Positions 1 through 8,352 of a DNA stretch of 34,554 nucleotides are shown piece by piece. Source of the stretch: Petrocella sp. FN5 (GTDB lineage: Bacteria; Bacillota; Clostridia; Lachnospirales; Vallitaleaceae); assembly GCF_029210395.1 (NCBI RefSeq), contig NZ_JARGDP010000031.1:1-34554 (forward strand), given 5' to 3'. Position numbers and translations under genes: made by a program. Positions within the stretch are counted from its first letter, which is position 1; the number at the start of each line of letters is the position of its first letter. The notes beneath the pieces are model-generated. The model was not told where the DNA came from, did no database searches, and was given only the letters and a program-made list of their open reading frames with translations.

Positions 1-216
1 ATTTCTAGGGTTTCAATATAGATATTCTGCATTCCAAAAGAACATAAGGACGTATTTCTGAAAGTATTGCCATAATCTATTATGCCTAAAAGGTGTTTGC
101 ACGATGGTGCTCTTTGGTATAGTGGACATATGGATCACTTCGTCATTAGGGTGCATATCATCTTTAGTTATATGATCAAATCTTTTTATTTGGGACAAAT
201 ACCATAATTTTCCTAT
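1..216 (-). pseudogene. Decayed Crp/Fnr-family regulator, N-terminal part, running off the left edge
   Basis: Read leftward from 216, this is a degraded copy of the intact Crp-family gene at 33827-34516. It keeps the leader AAGGAG-type RBS and the residues LWYLSQIK, TKDDM, HMSTIPK and IVQTPF. Three lesions are visible. The initiation codon is ATA (214-216) where the intact copy has ATG. About 35 codons of the cyclic-nucleotide-binding-type domain are deleted just after the IVQTPF stretch. The reading frame is then shifted, although the DNA still matches the codons for GNTFGN and NIYIET of the intact copy down to base 1. The gene therefore cannot make a working regulator. The rest lies outside the window. 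Confidence 0.85.
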
Positions 217-316
217 GAAACTCTCCTTACTACATTTTTATGAGTACGTTTAATTTAGTATATCACACAAATATTTTGGTGTTTGTTAGATAACTTACAG
301 TTGGAAAAAATAAAAC

Positions 317-517
317 GTGATAAGCTATGCGACAGGACTGAGTACAATGAAAGAATGGCGGTTTTTTCTAGCAACAGGTTTTGGGATGATACCTGGGACA
401 ATAGCATATGTACTCCTTGGTAATCAGATTTTAGAATATAGCCGCTATTCCAAGCAAATACTTTGGATAACATTCCTTGGTGTTGTTGCTTATATTATTT
501 ACTTAATGATTGGTTAA
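317..517 (+). pseudogene. C-terminal remnant of a TVP38/TMEM64 (SNARE-associated, VTT-domain) membrane protein
   Basis: The 66 residues opened by GTG match only the end of the TVP38/TMEM64 family. The segment ISYATGL followed by FFLATGFGMIPGTIAYVLLGN is the conserved re-entrant/helix region of the VTT domain, and a last hydrophobic helix follows. Normal family members are about 200-230 residues, so roughly two thirds is missing and no RBS precedes the GTG. Its stop codon lies inside the palindromic element that starts at 512, so the extreme C-terminus is repeat-derived. TVP38-type proteins flank YnjBCD-type transporters in E. coli (ydjX/ydjZ), so this is probably a lost member of the transporter operon that follows. 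Confidence 0.7.
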
Positions 518-630
518 GGTGTCAAAACTATATAGTTGAACTTTCGCATACAATATATAGTTATGAATGTATCAACGTAATCTATATATTGTATGTGAAC
601 TTAGTGAAACTTAGTTTTGACACCTTAACC
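512..630. repeat. 119-bp palindromic MITE-like element
   Basis: The ends are perfect 19-bp inverted repeats: GGTTAAGGTGTCAAAACTA at 512-530 and its reverse complement at 612-630. The interior is also roughly symmetrical: CATACAATATATAG near 547-560 pairs with CTATATATTGTATG near 582-595. The whole element can fold into one long hairpin. It has no coding capacity. It lies between the TVP38 remnant and the transporter operon. A 38-bp short form with the same ends lies at 31553-31590 and a possible single end at 33645-33674, so it belongs to a dispersed family. It could be a non-autonomous transposon or a transcribed hairpin. Confidence 0.75.
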
Positions 631-661
631 ATGATTAGAAAGAAAATCAGGAGGAATAAAA

Positions 662-1912
662 ATGAAGCATAAACAAATATTTAACAAGTTGAAGTTAGTG
701 AGCCTTATACTAGTGAGTATACTCCTATTGAGTGCATGTAGTGGTGTGGATGAAACGAAGAAAATTGAGGATTTAGCCAATTGGCAAGACGTTTTAGATT
801 CGGGCAAAAACAAAGAAGTATCTATTTTGATGTGGGGAGGCAATGAAAGTATTAACCAATATATGGATGGCTTTGTTGCGACACGCTTAAAAGAGTTATA
901 TGGGATTACCTTAAATCGTGTACCTATGAATGCACCAGATTATTTGATGAAATTAATTAATGAAAAAAAAAGTAATCTTGATGAAGGAACAGCAGATCTT
1001 CTATGGATTAATGCTGAAAACTTCCTAACAGCTAAAACAGGTGGATTACTCAGTGGTCCATTTACATCGCTACTCCCAAATTTAAACACCTATTATGATT
1101 TAAATGCTTCTGATTTGAACTATGATTCTGGAATAGAGATTGAAGGTTATGAAGCGATTTGGGGGAGAGCTCAGTTGGTATTTACCTATGATACGCAAAT
1201 GATCACGAGTCCACCAAAAAATTTCGAGGAATTACTTGAATGGGCTAAAGCCCATCCAGGGAAATTTACCTATCCTAAATTGCCAGATGATTTTGTTGGT
1301 ACAGCATTTATTAGAAATGCCTTTTACGAGTTAACGGGTCAAAGGGATATTTTTCAAACAGATATGACCGAAGAAGAATTTAATATTTTAGCTAAACCTG
1401 TTATGGATTATTTCACTGAATTAAGTCCTTATTTATGGAACAATGGTGAGTCTTATCCAGCAACTCAGGCACAATTAGATGAACTATTTAAAAACGGAGA
1501 AATTGATATGACAATGGGTTTTGAAGTCGGAAAAACTGCAGGACTTGTTGCCTCGAAGGTTTATCCTGCTACTGCTACAACCTATGTATTTGATACAGGT
1601 ACCATCGGTAATTCACATTACCTTGCCATCCCATTTAATGCACCTGAACAGGCGGCGGCACTTCTTGTTATAGATTTCTTACAGAGTCCTGAAGCACAAA
1701 CAGAGAAAATGAAGTCAGAGGTTTGGGGTGATATGCCTGCGTTTGATGTCACAAAATTAACTGCTGAACAAAGTGCATTATTTAATACAGTTGAACAAGC
1801 AACAGGTTCTTTAAGCTTGCAAGAGCTAACAGACAGACGATTACCTGAAATGAAGTCAGCTTATATCGATTGGATTAAATCATTGTGGATGGATACTGTT
1901 ACAGGAAGATAA
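662..1912 (+). CDS. YnjB-like ABC transporter substrate-binding lipoprotein
   Basis: A 416-residue extracytoplasmic solute receptor. The N-terminus has a lipoprotein signal with lipobox LSAC, so Cys26 would be lipidated and anchor the protein outside the membrane. The body matches the YnjB family (COG4134): MWGGNESINQYMDGFVA, then RVPMNAPDYL, then DLLWINAENF and LLSGPF in the family order. The start has an excellent RBS (AGGAGG ending about 6 bases upstream). It heads an importer with two permeases (2408, 3286) and an ATPase (4085), but the wreck of an oxidoreductase lies between it and the first permease. YnjB has been called a putative thiamine-type or sulfur-compound receptor. The ligand is not established and cannot be read from the sequence. 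Confidence 0.88.
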   Translation: MKHKQIFNKLKLVSLILVSILLLSACSGVDETKKIEDLANWQDVLDSGKNKEVSILMWGGNESINQYMDGFVATRLKELYGITLNRVPMNAPDYLMKLINEKKSNLDEGTADLLWINAENFLTAKTGGLLSGPFTSLLPNLNTYYDLNASDLNYDSGIEIEGYEAIWGRAQLVFTYDTQMITSPPKNFEELLEWAKAHPGKFTYPKLPDDFVGTAFIRNAFYELTGQRDIFQTDMTEEEFNILAKPVMDYFTELSPYLWNNGESYPATQAQLDELFKNGEIDMTMGFEVGKTAGLVASKVYPATATTYVFDTGTIGNSHYLAIPFNAPEQAAALLVIDFLQSPEAQTEKMKSEVWGDMPAFDVTKLTAEQSALFNTVEQATGSLSLQELTDRRLPEMKSAYIDWIKSLWMDTVTGR

Positions 1913-1928
1913 GAAAGAGGGTGGCTTA

Positions 1929-2387
1929 ATGGATGAAACACATTCAAAAACTTTAATTTTAGTGGGAGGCGGTCATGCACATCTTTATTTAATTAAACAG
2001 ATGAAGAAAGCCCTTAAGGAAGCCGATGTTCAATTGCTTCAAAAAGAGCGTGTGAGTGTGATTGAACATGGACATCTGGAAATGGAATCATCAAAAATCC
2101 TACCTTATAATTTTCTAATTATAGCAACAGGACCTGTAGCACATCCAAACTATCTGTAATCAGGCTTAGAAGTTGATGAAAGAGGCTATATGTTTGTGAA
2201 CGCTTATTTACAAAAGAAGAGCACAGGGTAAACCACTAAAGAAATATGTGCCACAAAATAAATATCTCTCCATCGGAAGCCTTAGAAACCGTAAGGGCTG
2301 TCCTATAAGAAGCTTATAATTGCCGGTAAATGGCCTTGGTATTTAAAAGACCTGATTGACCGGAAGTATATTTGTCAGTATCAATAA
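1929..2387 (+). pseudogene. Multiply deleted NDH-2/SelD-associated type FAD-dependent oxidoreductase
   Basis: This begins well, with an RBS (AAGAGGGTGG) and MDETHSKTLILVGGGHAH, the GxGGxH-type FAD-binding start of pyridine nucleotide-disulfide oxidoreductases related to NDH-2 and to the flavoprotein part of SelD fusions. The family's pieces then appear in order but with large gaps: LPYNFLIIATGPVAHP, an in-frame stop at 2157-2159, SGLEVDERGYMFVNAYLQ, a second stop, KYVPQNKYLSIGS, a frameshift, and KWPWYLKDLIDRKYICQYQ with a stop at 2385-2387. About 460 bp remain of an expected 1.1 kb or more. It is a pseudogene with at least three internal deletions. It sits inside the transporter operon, so the enzyme probably once worked with the imported substrate. 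Confidence 0.8.
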
Positions 2388-2407
2388 TTTTAAGGGAAGA
2401 GGTTCAA

Positions 2408-3286
2408 ATGGGTAAGCGTATAATACATAAAAAGACAATCCTTTTACTTCTACCCATCCTGCTACTTTATGGTGTGTTTATAGGTGGTGGACTTCTGGGT
2501 GTGTTATTCGAAAGCTTGGGTTATATACCTTCCTTAGGGTTAAACAATCTGACCCTAGAGCATTATTTAGATATCTTTTTGGACCGCAGATTCATAGAGA
2601 GTTTGTTTTTTTCTTTGTATATTGCTTTAGCTTCGGCACTTATTTCGACAATTTTAGGTGTTTTAATCGCCTATAGGCTGATGATAACGACGAATAGATT
2701 ATGGCGTTATATGACGGATCGAGTTCTACAAATAGGTTTGATACTACCTTATTTATATGTTGTATTTCTAACGATGTTGTTTCTGGGAAAAACAGGATTT
2801 ATTTCTAGAATCTTTTTAAATTTTTCGTGGATTAGTTCATTAGAGGATTTCCCAAGATTTGTATTTGATCCTTATGGGTTTGGTATTATCCTTGTGTATG
2901 TGCTAAAAGGCACTCCCTTTATTGCACTATTTGTTCTCAATATTATGAGCAGTATTAGCACAACTTATCATCAGGTTGCAACAACCCTTGGAGCAACGGA
3001 AAGCGATATTTTAAGAAAAATTTATTTGCCTTTGGCAGCTAATACTATTTCTTGGACCTCTGCCATCTTATTTACCTATGATTTAGGCGCTTTTGAAGTG
3101 CCATATTTATTAGGAACCAATAAGGCAGTCACTTTATCCTCATGGCTTTACAGTCTTTACTTGAACCCACATATTTCAGAAATTCCCGCCTCTATGGCCA
3201 TGAATATACTACTTCTGACGATTGGTGCTTTATCTGTCATGATTTATCGGTGGGTGATTAAGAGCATATTAATGGGAGGACGCTAA
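2408..3286 (+). CDS. ABC transporter permease (YnjC-like, first subunit)
   Basis: A 292-residue integral membrane protein with about six hydrophobic segments, starting with TILLLLPILLLYGVFIGGGLL. The cytoplasmic EAA-loop motif is visible as VATTLGATESDILRKIYLPLA, the contact site for the ATPase. I chose ATG 2408, which has a purine-rich RBS (GGGAAGAGG) at the right distance. A longer TTG frame from 2372 would overlap the end of the oxidoreductase remnant and adds no conserved residues. Its last base is the first base of the next permease start (TAATG overlap), so the two are translationally coupled. In E. coli YnjC the two permease halves are one protein of about 500 residues. Here they are separate genes. 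Confidence 0.87.
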   Translation: MGKRIIHKKTILLLLPILLLYGVFIGGGLLGVLFESLGYIPSLGLNNLTLEHYLDIFLDRRFIESLFFSLYIALASALISTILGVLIAYRLMITTNRLWRYMTDRVLQIGLILPYLYVVFLTMLFLGKTGFISRIFLNFSWISSLEDFPRFVFDPYGFGIILVYVLKGTPFIALFVLNIMSSISTTYHQVATTLGATESDILRKIYLPLAANTISWTSAILFTYDLGAFEVPYLLGTNKAVTLSSWLYSLYLNPHISEIPASMAMNILLLTIGALSVMIYRWVIKSILMGGR

Positions 3287-4074
3287 TGAAAAAAATTATA
3301 ACAGGGATAATTATTCTTCTGATTAGTTTGCCAATGATATTAACGTTTCTATTAACTGTTTTCACCTACTATAAATATCCGCAACTTTTGCCAAGCCAAT
3401 TAACCTTTGAATATTGGAATAATTTCTTCTTTAAAAATCCATTAATGATTCGTAGTGTTTTGAACAGCTTGTTTTTAGGACTGATGAATGGAACCTCATC
3501 AACAATTGTTGGATTTATGGCGGGTAGAGCTTTATCTAAACAAAAAGAGAATAGACATACAAGAACTATGTTGTTGTACTCTTTGCCATTATTTATTCCG
3601 GCTACAGCCCTATTTATCGGTGTTCATCTGATAATGCTTCGCTTGTCTTTTACAAATACTTATTTAGGTGTTGTTTTGGCACACATGGTTTTATCCGTTC
3701 CTTATTCAACAAATATAGGCATATCATTTTTTAAAGGTATTCCATCAGAGATGGAGCAAGTAGCACGGACCATCGGGTGTAGGGATTTTAATTTGTTTAA
3801 GAAGGTAATCTTGCCCCTCATTACCCCGGGGTTGTTATTTTCAGGCAGCATATGTTTTTTATTATCATTTTCTGATTATTTTGCAGCCGCATTGATTGGA
3901 GGAGGAAAAGTAATCACCCTCTCAGCATTATTGTATCCTTATATCAATAATGCTGACTATGGAAATAGTGCCACTCTTGGAATTGTATTTGTATCCATCA
4001 ATATTGGGGTTTTCTTTATTACAGAACGAATTACTAAACGATTAACCAAAGTCAATACTTATTTATTTGAATAG
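3286..4074 (+). CDS. ABC transporter permease (YnjC-like, second subunit)
   Basis: A 262-residue membrane protein with about six predicted helices. It starts MKKIITGIIILLISLPMI, and the EAA loop is EMEQVARTIGCRDFNLFKKVILPL in the second half. It pairs with the preceding permease to form the transmembrane channel of the importer. The start overlaps the stop of the upstream permease by one base, with the RBS (GGGAGG) inside the upstream coding end. The following ATPase start lies 10 bases downstream of its stop. All features are those of an intact binding-protein-dependent permease of the MetI/BPD_transp_1 family. Confidence 0.87.
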   Translation: MKKIITGIIILLISLPMILTFLLTVFTYYKYPQLLPSQLTFEYWNNFFFKNPLMIRSVLNSLFLGLMNGTSSTIVGFMAGRALSKQKENRHTRTMLLYSLPLFIPATALFIGVHLIMLRLSFTNTYLGVVLAHMVLSVPYSTNIGISFFKGIPSEMEQVARTIGCRDFNLFKKVILPLITPGLLFSGSICFLLSFSDYFAAALIGGGKVITLSALLYPYINNADYGNSATLGIVFVSINIGVFFITERITKRLTKVNTYLFE

Positions 4075-4084
4075 AGGTGAAATT

Positions 4085-5098
4085 ATGAAATTAAGAGTTG
4101 AAGGTATAAGAAAGGCATTTGGTCAAGAGTCTGTTTTGAAGGACATTCATTTTGATGCACAAGAAGGTAAATTTCTTTCAATTTTAGGTGATTCAGGTAG
4201 TGGCAAAAGTACTATTCTTAAGATCATAACAGGCTTGGTAGAGCCAGATGATGGTCGTGTCTTTTTAGACGGTGAAGATATTACACACAAAGACCCAGCT
4301 CAACGAGGTATCGCTTATGTCTTTCAATCTCCATTGTTATTTCCCCATTTGACCGTTTATGAAAATATCGCATTTGGTTTAGAAGTGAAAAAAGTAAGTA
4401 AAAGTGAGCTTCAAAAACGAGTGTCTGAGCTATTAAGTCTTTTGAAAATCGAAGAACTGGCAAGTAGATATCCTGCACAAATTTCAGGAGGTCAACAACA
4501 ACGGGTTTCCATTGCAAGAGCGCTTGCAACAAAACCATCCCTCATATTAATGGATGAGCCGTTTTCCGGACTTGATCCTACACTTAGAATGGAAATGGGA
4601 ACATTAATTAAAAGTCTTCAGGAACTTTTACACTTAACGATTATTTTTGTAACTCATGACGTTAATGAAAGTCTTAGGCTCTCAGATCAAATAGCCTTAA
4701 TCGCTGACGGTCAAATTCTTCAAACCGGGGATGCAAAATCAGTTTATTATCGACCCCAAAATCAAATCGTTGCTTCTTTTATGGGAGGTGGCAATTGGAT
4801 TAAAGGTATTATTGAACAAGGGGTTTTCTCCTGTGATTTTGGAGAATTTCAAGCAAAGAATTTTCTAGATGGAGAAGCTTCACTATTCCTACGACCTCAT
4901 CAAATTGCTTTAAATAAAAATTTAAAGTCAGATATCGTTAAGATTGAAGAGATTAGACGTTTGGGGAAAGAAATTCAAGTAGATGTTTTGCGTGAAGGAG
5001 TTAAACTGACAATCGAAACCTTCGATGATCATAGGTATGATATTGGTGATGAAGTTGGTCTTGAGTTTCCTAAAATCGCACTTCATTATGTAAATTAA
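4085..5098 (+). CDS. ABC transporter ATP-binding protein (YnjD-like) with C-terminal TOBE-type extension
   Basis: A 337-residue ATPase that drives the importer. Motifs in order: Walker A GDSGSGKST (G35-T43), Q-loop Gln81, signature SGGQQQR (from 134), Walker B LILMDEP with catalytic E158, and H-loop His191. After about residue 235 there is a beta-rich region of roughly 100 residues ending in FLRPHQIAL and EFPKIALHYVN. This resembles the TOBE regulatory domain of sugar, iron and molybdate importers. ATG 4085 has an RBS (GAGGTG) within the end of the permease gene. A TTG at 4067 is possible but less likely. This is the last gene of the operon. No clear terminator follows in the next 180 bp. Confidence 0.9.
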   Translation: MKLRVEGIRKAFGQESVLKDIHFDAQEGKFLSILGDSGSGKSTILKIITGLVEPDDGRVFLDGEDITHKDPAQRGIAYVFQSPLLFPHLTVYENIAFGLEVKKVSKSELQKRVSELLSLLKIEELASRYPAQISGGQQQRVSIARALATKPSLILMDEPFSGLDPTLRMEMGTLIKSLQELLHLTIIFVTHDVNESLRLSDQIALIADGQILQTGDAKSVYYRPQNQIVASFMGGGNWIKGIIEQGVFSCDFGEFQAKNFLDGEASLFLRPHQIALNKNLKSDIVKIEEIRRLGKEIQVDVLREGVKLTIETFDDHRYDIGDEVGLEFPKIALHYVN

Positions 5099-5287
5099 TA
5101 AGCATAAAATAAATCGATCACACTTAAGACTAAATTTTCATTAACGAAGTTGGGCATTAAATTCGTGAATATAGTGCAAGATACGTATGAAATTCCTGAT
5201 TAATTGCTCATACAGAGAAATTACTTTAATATTCCTTATATTTTCTACATATAAGTATGGTTTACGACTTCATTGGAATAGATGCCC
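5099..5287. other. Gene-free stretch after the transporter operon
   Basis: There is no RBS-ATG combination leading to a recognisable protein here. A short open stretch reading KTKFSLTKLGIKFVNIVQ is visible on the plus strand around 5128-5200, but it has no start codon or RBS and I cannot place it in a family. It may be debris of another gene. No terminator-like GC hairpin with a T-run was seen. Confidence 0.4.
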
Positions 5288-5355
5288 TATCCAGAGAGCA
5301 TAGTCAAGTTTAGTATAGTCGTAACTATACTAAACTTGACTATGCTCTTTGGATA
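5288..5355. promoter_or_regulatory. 68-bp near-perfect palindrome overlapping the promoter of the DUF234 ATPase
   Basis: The arms 5288-5319 and 5324-5355 are 32 bp each with a single mismatch (inner 25 bp perfect), separated by the 4-base loop CGTA. The right arm contains TTGACT (5336-5341). Seventeen bases further lies TAACAT (5359-5364), a plausible sigma-A promoter for the gene starting at 5396. The palindrome therefore covers the -35 region. It lacks a T-run, so it is not a typical terminator. It could be an operator for autoregulation or a small palindromic mobile element that donated a promoter. Confidence 0.7.
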
Positions 5356-5395
5356 TGTTAACATGAATTTATTGTAGACTGAGAGGAATAAAACC

Positions 5396-6808
5396 ATGTT
5401 TGTTGGAAGAAAAAATGAATTAGATTATTTAAATACCAAATACACAAGTTCAAATGCTGAATTCATTATTTTATACGGTAGAAGACGTATTGGTAAAACT
5501 GAGATCTTGAGAGAATTTGTTAAAGATAAAAAGCATGTATTCTATTCAGGTCATCAAATAACTGACTTCATGCAATTGAATAGAGTTACTGGTGTTTTGA
5601 CAGAGCATTTTAACAAAAAGATTTATAGTGATTCTTTTAATCAATGGGAGCAAGTGTTTTCTTATATAAGTGAGAATTTAACGAAGGAAGAAAAAACTGT
5701 GATTGTTTTTGATGAATTTCCTTATATGGTAGAGGGAAATTCAAGTATACCTTCAGTACTTCAATCCATCTGGGATCATAGTCTGTCAAAGAAGAATATA
5801 TTAATCATTTTATGTGGGTCATCCATAAGTTTTATGAAGAATGAATTGTTAAGTGAGAAAAATCCTCTTTATGGAAGAACAACAGGTGTCTTAAAAATTA
5901 CAGAAATGGATTTTGAATCTTCCCTAGGGTTTTATCCAAATATTGATTTTCATGAGCAAGTAGCTTTCTATAGTGTGTTTAGTGGCGTGCCTTATTATCT
6001 CAGTCGTATCAATAGAGAAAAGTCACTAAAAGAAAATATTATAACAAGTATTTTACAAAATGGGTCAGTATTATTTAATGAAGTTGAATTTCTATTGAAG
6101 CAAGAACTTCGGGAAGTTAGTGTTTATAATACAATTATTACGGCGATAGCATTAGGCCGTACAAAACAAAATGAAATAGTCCAATTGTCAGGTGTTGAAA
6201 AAACAAAGTTGACATATTATCTAAATAGCCTCATTGATTTGGGGATTATTAGAAAAGAATTCCCTAGTACGATTAAAACTAAGGAAATGGTGAAATCAAG
6301 AGTAGGATTATATATACTCGATAACAGTTTTTTTAGGTTCTATTATCGATTTGTATATCCACACGTATCTGAACTAATGGATGGAAATATTGATATCATA
6401 TATGAAGATATTATTGAAAAACAATTAATGGATTTTATAGGTTATGAATTCGAAAAAATAGCAATAGCACATGTAAGAAACATTAACCAAAGAAAGGAAA
6501 TTCCATTAAGGCTAATTAGAATAGGTAGATGGTGGGATAAGAATAAGGAAATAGATATTGTTGGTTATGATATAAGCCATAACTTTATATTTGGTGAATG
6601 CAAGTGGAGAAATGAAAAGCTAGGTGTCCCTGTTTTAAAGCAGTTACAAGATAAGAGTATGGCTATTAAGGAAGAAGTAAGAGATAAATATTATATACTT
6701 TTTTCGAAATCAGGTTTTACAGATGAACTAAAGAATCTCGCCTTAATAGATGACAAGATTATCCTGGTAGATTACAATTTAGCAAAGGGTGGCTTCGGAA
6801 TAAATTAA
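5396..6808 (+). CDS. AAA+ ATPase with DUF234 nuclease-like C-terminal domain
   Basis: A 470-residue protein of the ATPase_2 (archaeal-type AAA+) plus DUF234 family. It opens with the family hallmark MFVGRKNELDYL. Walker A is GRRRIGKT (G28-T35) and Walker B is VIVFDEFPY with D106/E107. A winged-helix-like region lies around residues 250-300 (NEIVQLSGVEKTKLTYYLNS). The C-terminus carries IDIVGYD, then FGECKW, which looks like the D...ExK core of a PD-(D/E)XK nuclease fold. These proteins are widespread in archaea and Clostridia but have no settled function. DNA-related or defence/addiction roles are guesses. RBS GAGAGG lies ahead of ATG. It is monocistronic by spacing and preceded by a 68-bp palindrome. 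Confidence 0.85.
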   Translation: MFVGRKNELDYLNTKYTSSNAEFIILYGRRRIGKTEILREFVKDKKHVFYSGHQITDFMQLNRVTGVLTEHFNKKIYSDSFNQWEQVFSYISENLTKEEKTVIVFDEFPYMVEGNSSIPSVLQSIWDHSLSKKNILIILCGSSISFMKNELLSEKNPLYGRTTGVLKITEMDFESSLGFYPNIDFHEQVAFYSVFSGVPYYLSRINREKSLKENIITSILQNGSVLFNEVEFLLKQELREVSVYNTIITAIALGRTKQNEIVQLSGVEKTKLTYYLNSLIDLGIIRKEFPSTIKTKEMVKSRVGLYILDNSFFRFYYRFVYPHVSELMDGNIDIIYEDIIEKQLMDFIGYEFEKIAIAHVRNINQRKEIPLRLIRIGRWWDKNKEIDIVGYDISHNFIFGECKWRNEKLGVPVLKQLQDKSMAIKEEVRDKYYILFSKSGFTDELKNLALIDDKIILVDYNLAKGGFGIN

Positions 6809-6925
6809 TCATTTACCTTCAAGTTAAAAATCCGAGTGTGTCAAGCATCCCCTTTAAGCTTGAACCCATTAAATCAGCCATATTAAAGTGTGCTGATTGT
6901 ATTGAGAAGATTGAGGAGATAAATC

Positions 6926-7147
6926 ATGAAAGAACACACCTTATTAGACAAAGATAATCCCAATTATGAAGAAACCAAGAATTGGTCGAGATTCTGGACA
7001 CCGGAACTTAGCGTACGGAAAAGCCAATACGCTAGCCCTTGTTTTGCAAGAAAAATAAATGGATTAAGACTTGCTAATACCATCCCTTTCGACTATAATA
7101 AAGTTGTGATTTATTATAGTCGGAAAAGGATAATTTTATGTATATAG
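6926..7147 (+). pseudogene. Short ORF with strong RBS, probably a decayed small gene
   Basis: ATG 6926 has a strong RBS (GAGGAGAT, 6-7 bases away), and the first 30 or so codons are charged and protein-like (KEHTLLDKDNPNYEETKNW). After about 7000 the frame looks random. A neighbouring frame is open here instead, reading GHRNLAYGKANTLALVLQEK and ending in TAA near 7055. This suggests one frameshift in a small gene of about 45 codons. The given frame runs across the promoter and palindrome of the next gene and overlaps its start, so the tail is not real. I do not recognise the family. Confidence 0.3.
7071..7129 (+). promoter_or_regulatory. Promoter and overlapping palindrome for the first DUF4143 ATPase
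   Basis: TTGCTA at 7071-7076, a 17-bp spacer and TATAAT at 7094-7099 form a good sigma-A promoter. The -10 box lies inside an inverted repeat: CGACTATAATAAA (7090-7102) and its reverse complement (7110-7122) with a 7-base loop. Outer bases CCCTTT and GAAAAGG (7084-7089, 7123-7129) extend the pairing with one bulge. The right outer arm is also the Shine-Dalgarno sequence of the gene at 7138. The arrangement fits an operator at the -10/start point. Confidence 0.65.
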
Positions 7148-8352
7148 TAAGAAATTGTGAAAAAACAGTTGAATATATGAGTGAGAGATTCCCGGTAGTG
7201 CTTGTTACAGGGCCTAGACAAGTAGGAAAGACAACGATGCTAATGAAAATAGCGGAACAAAACCGCAATTATGTAACCCTAGATGATCCGAATGCAAGAA
7301 ATATGGCAATTAACGAACCCGGATTGTTCTTGCAGAGATATGAGCCTCCTGTCATTATTGATGAAATACAATATGCACCAAATCTTATGCAGTATATAAA
7401 ACTCTATGTTGATGAAAATAAGAAAATGGGAGATATATGGATGACGGGCTCACAGATGTTTCATTTAATGAAAAATGTTAGTGAGAGTTTAGCAGGACGT
7501 GTGGGTATTTTAAGAATGCAAGGATTTTCAGGTGCGGAGTTAGATGGATATGATAATGAAGCATTTATTATGGATTCAGGGAAACTGATTTCAAAAGTTA
7601 AGGAACGCACACCCAAATCGCTGAAGGAAGTTTACAAAATGATTTATATGGGGCAGATGCCAGGTGTATATAGCAGGGATATCTCGCCGAATATTTTTTA
7701 TGGGGCTTATATTAACACCTATATTCAAAGAGATATTAAGGAGCATACACAAATAGCTGATGAGATGCTGTTTCTACAGTTTCTGACAGCTTGTGCAGCA
7801 AGAACAAGTCAAATGCTTAACTTGGCTGATATTGCAAGGGAAACTGGTATTTCTGCACCTACGGCGAAGCAGTGGCTTTCAATCCTAATAACTTCAGGAA
7901 TTGTTATTTTGATTGAACCTTACTTTAATAATCGAATGAAGAGAATCATTAAATCGCCAAACTTGTACTTTATGGACACAGGGTTGTGTGCCTATTTGAC
8001 GAAGTGGAATAGTCCAGAAAGCTTAGAAACAGGTAATATGAGTGGCGCATTCTTTGAAACATTTGTTGTCAGTGAAGTGATTAAGAGTTATCAAAACCTT
8101 GGATTGCAAGCGCCGATATGTTATTACAGAGATAAGGATAAGCGTGAAATTGATTTAATCATTGAACAGAATAATACACTGTATCCAATTGAAATAAAGA
8201 AAAGTGCTTCTCCCAAAAAAGAAACTATAAAGCATTTTCAAGTTCTAAACAAATCAGATGTCAATGTTGGGACAGGAGCAGTTATATGTATGGCTAAGGA
8301 TTTGGTGCCTTTGGATAAAGATAATTGGTTGGTACCTGTTTGGCTATTGTAG
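7138..8352 (+). CDS. AAA+ ATPase, DUF4143 family
   Basis: A 404-residue member of the AAA_14/DUF4143 family. Walker A is GPRQVGKTT (G25-T33). The Walker B region is PPVIIDEIQYAP with D75/E76, the very typical DEIQ of this family, and sensor-1 TGSQ follows at about 102. A winged helix is visible near residues 225-260 (LADIARETGISAPTAKQWLSIL). The C-terminus reads REIDLIIEQ then YPIEIKKS, a D...ExK pattern of PD-(D/E)XK nucleases. Function is unproven; these genes are common in accessory DNA of Clostridia and Bacteroidetes. ATG 7138 is preceded by AAAAGGA about 7 bases upstream. It is separate in sequence from the DUF234 protein upstream but has the same architecture. Confidence 0.85.
   Translation: MYIVRNCEKTVEYMSERFPVVLVTGPRQVGKTTMLMKIAEQNRNYVTLDDPNARNMAINEPGLFLQRYEPPVIIDEIQYAPNLMQYIKLYVDENKKMGDIWMTGSQMFHLMKNVSESLAGRVGILRMQGFSGAELDGYDNEAFIMDSGKLISKVKERTPKSLKEVYKMIYMGQMPGVYSRDISPNIFYGAYINTYIQRDIKEHTQIADEMLFLQFLTACAARTSQMLNLADIARETGISAPTAKQWLSILITSGIVILIEPYFNNRMKRIIKSPNLYFMDTGLCAYLTKWNSPESLETGNMSGAFFETFVVSEVIKSYQNLGLQAPICYYRDKDKREIDLIIEQNNTLYPIEIKKSASPKKETIKHFQVLNKSDVNVGTGAVICMAKDLVPLDKDNWLVPVWLL

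Noticed and set aside
612-650. TTGACA at 616-621 inside the palindromic element as promoter for the transporter operon
   Set aside because: The sequence 17 bases downstream (AAGAAA) is not an acceptable -10 box; it remains possible only with an activator.
2372-2407. TTG start extending the first permease by 12 residues
   Set aside because: It overlaps the tail of the oxidoreductase remnant, lacks an RBS and adds no membrane or conserved sequence.
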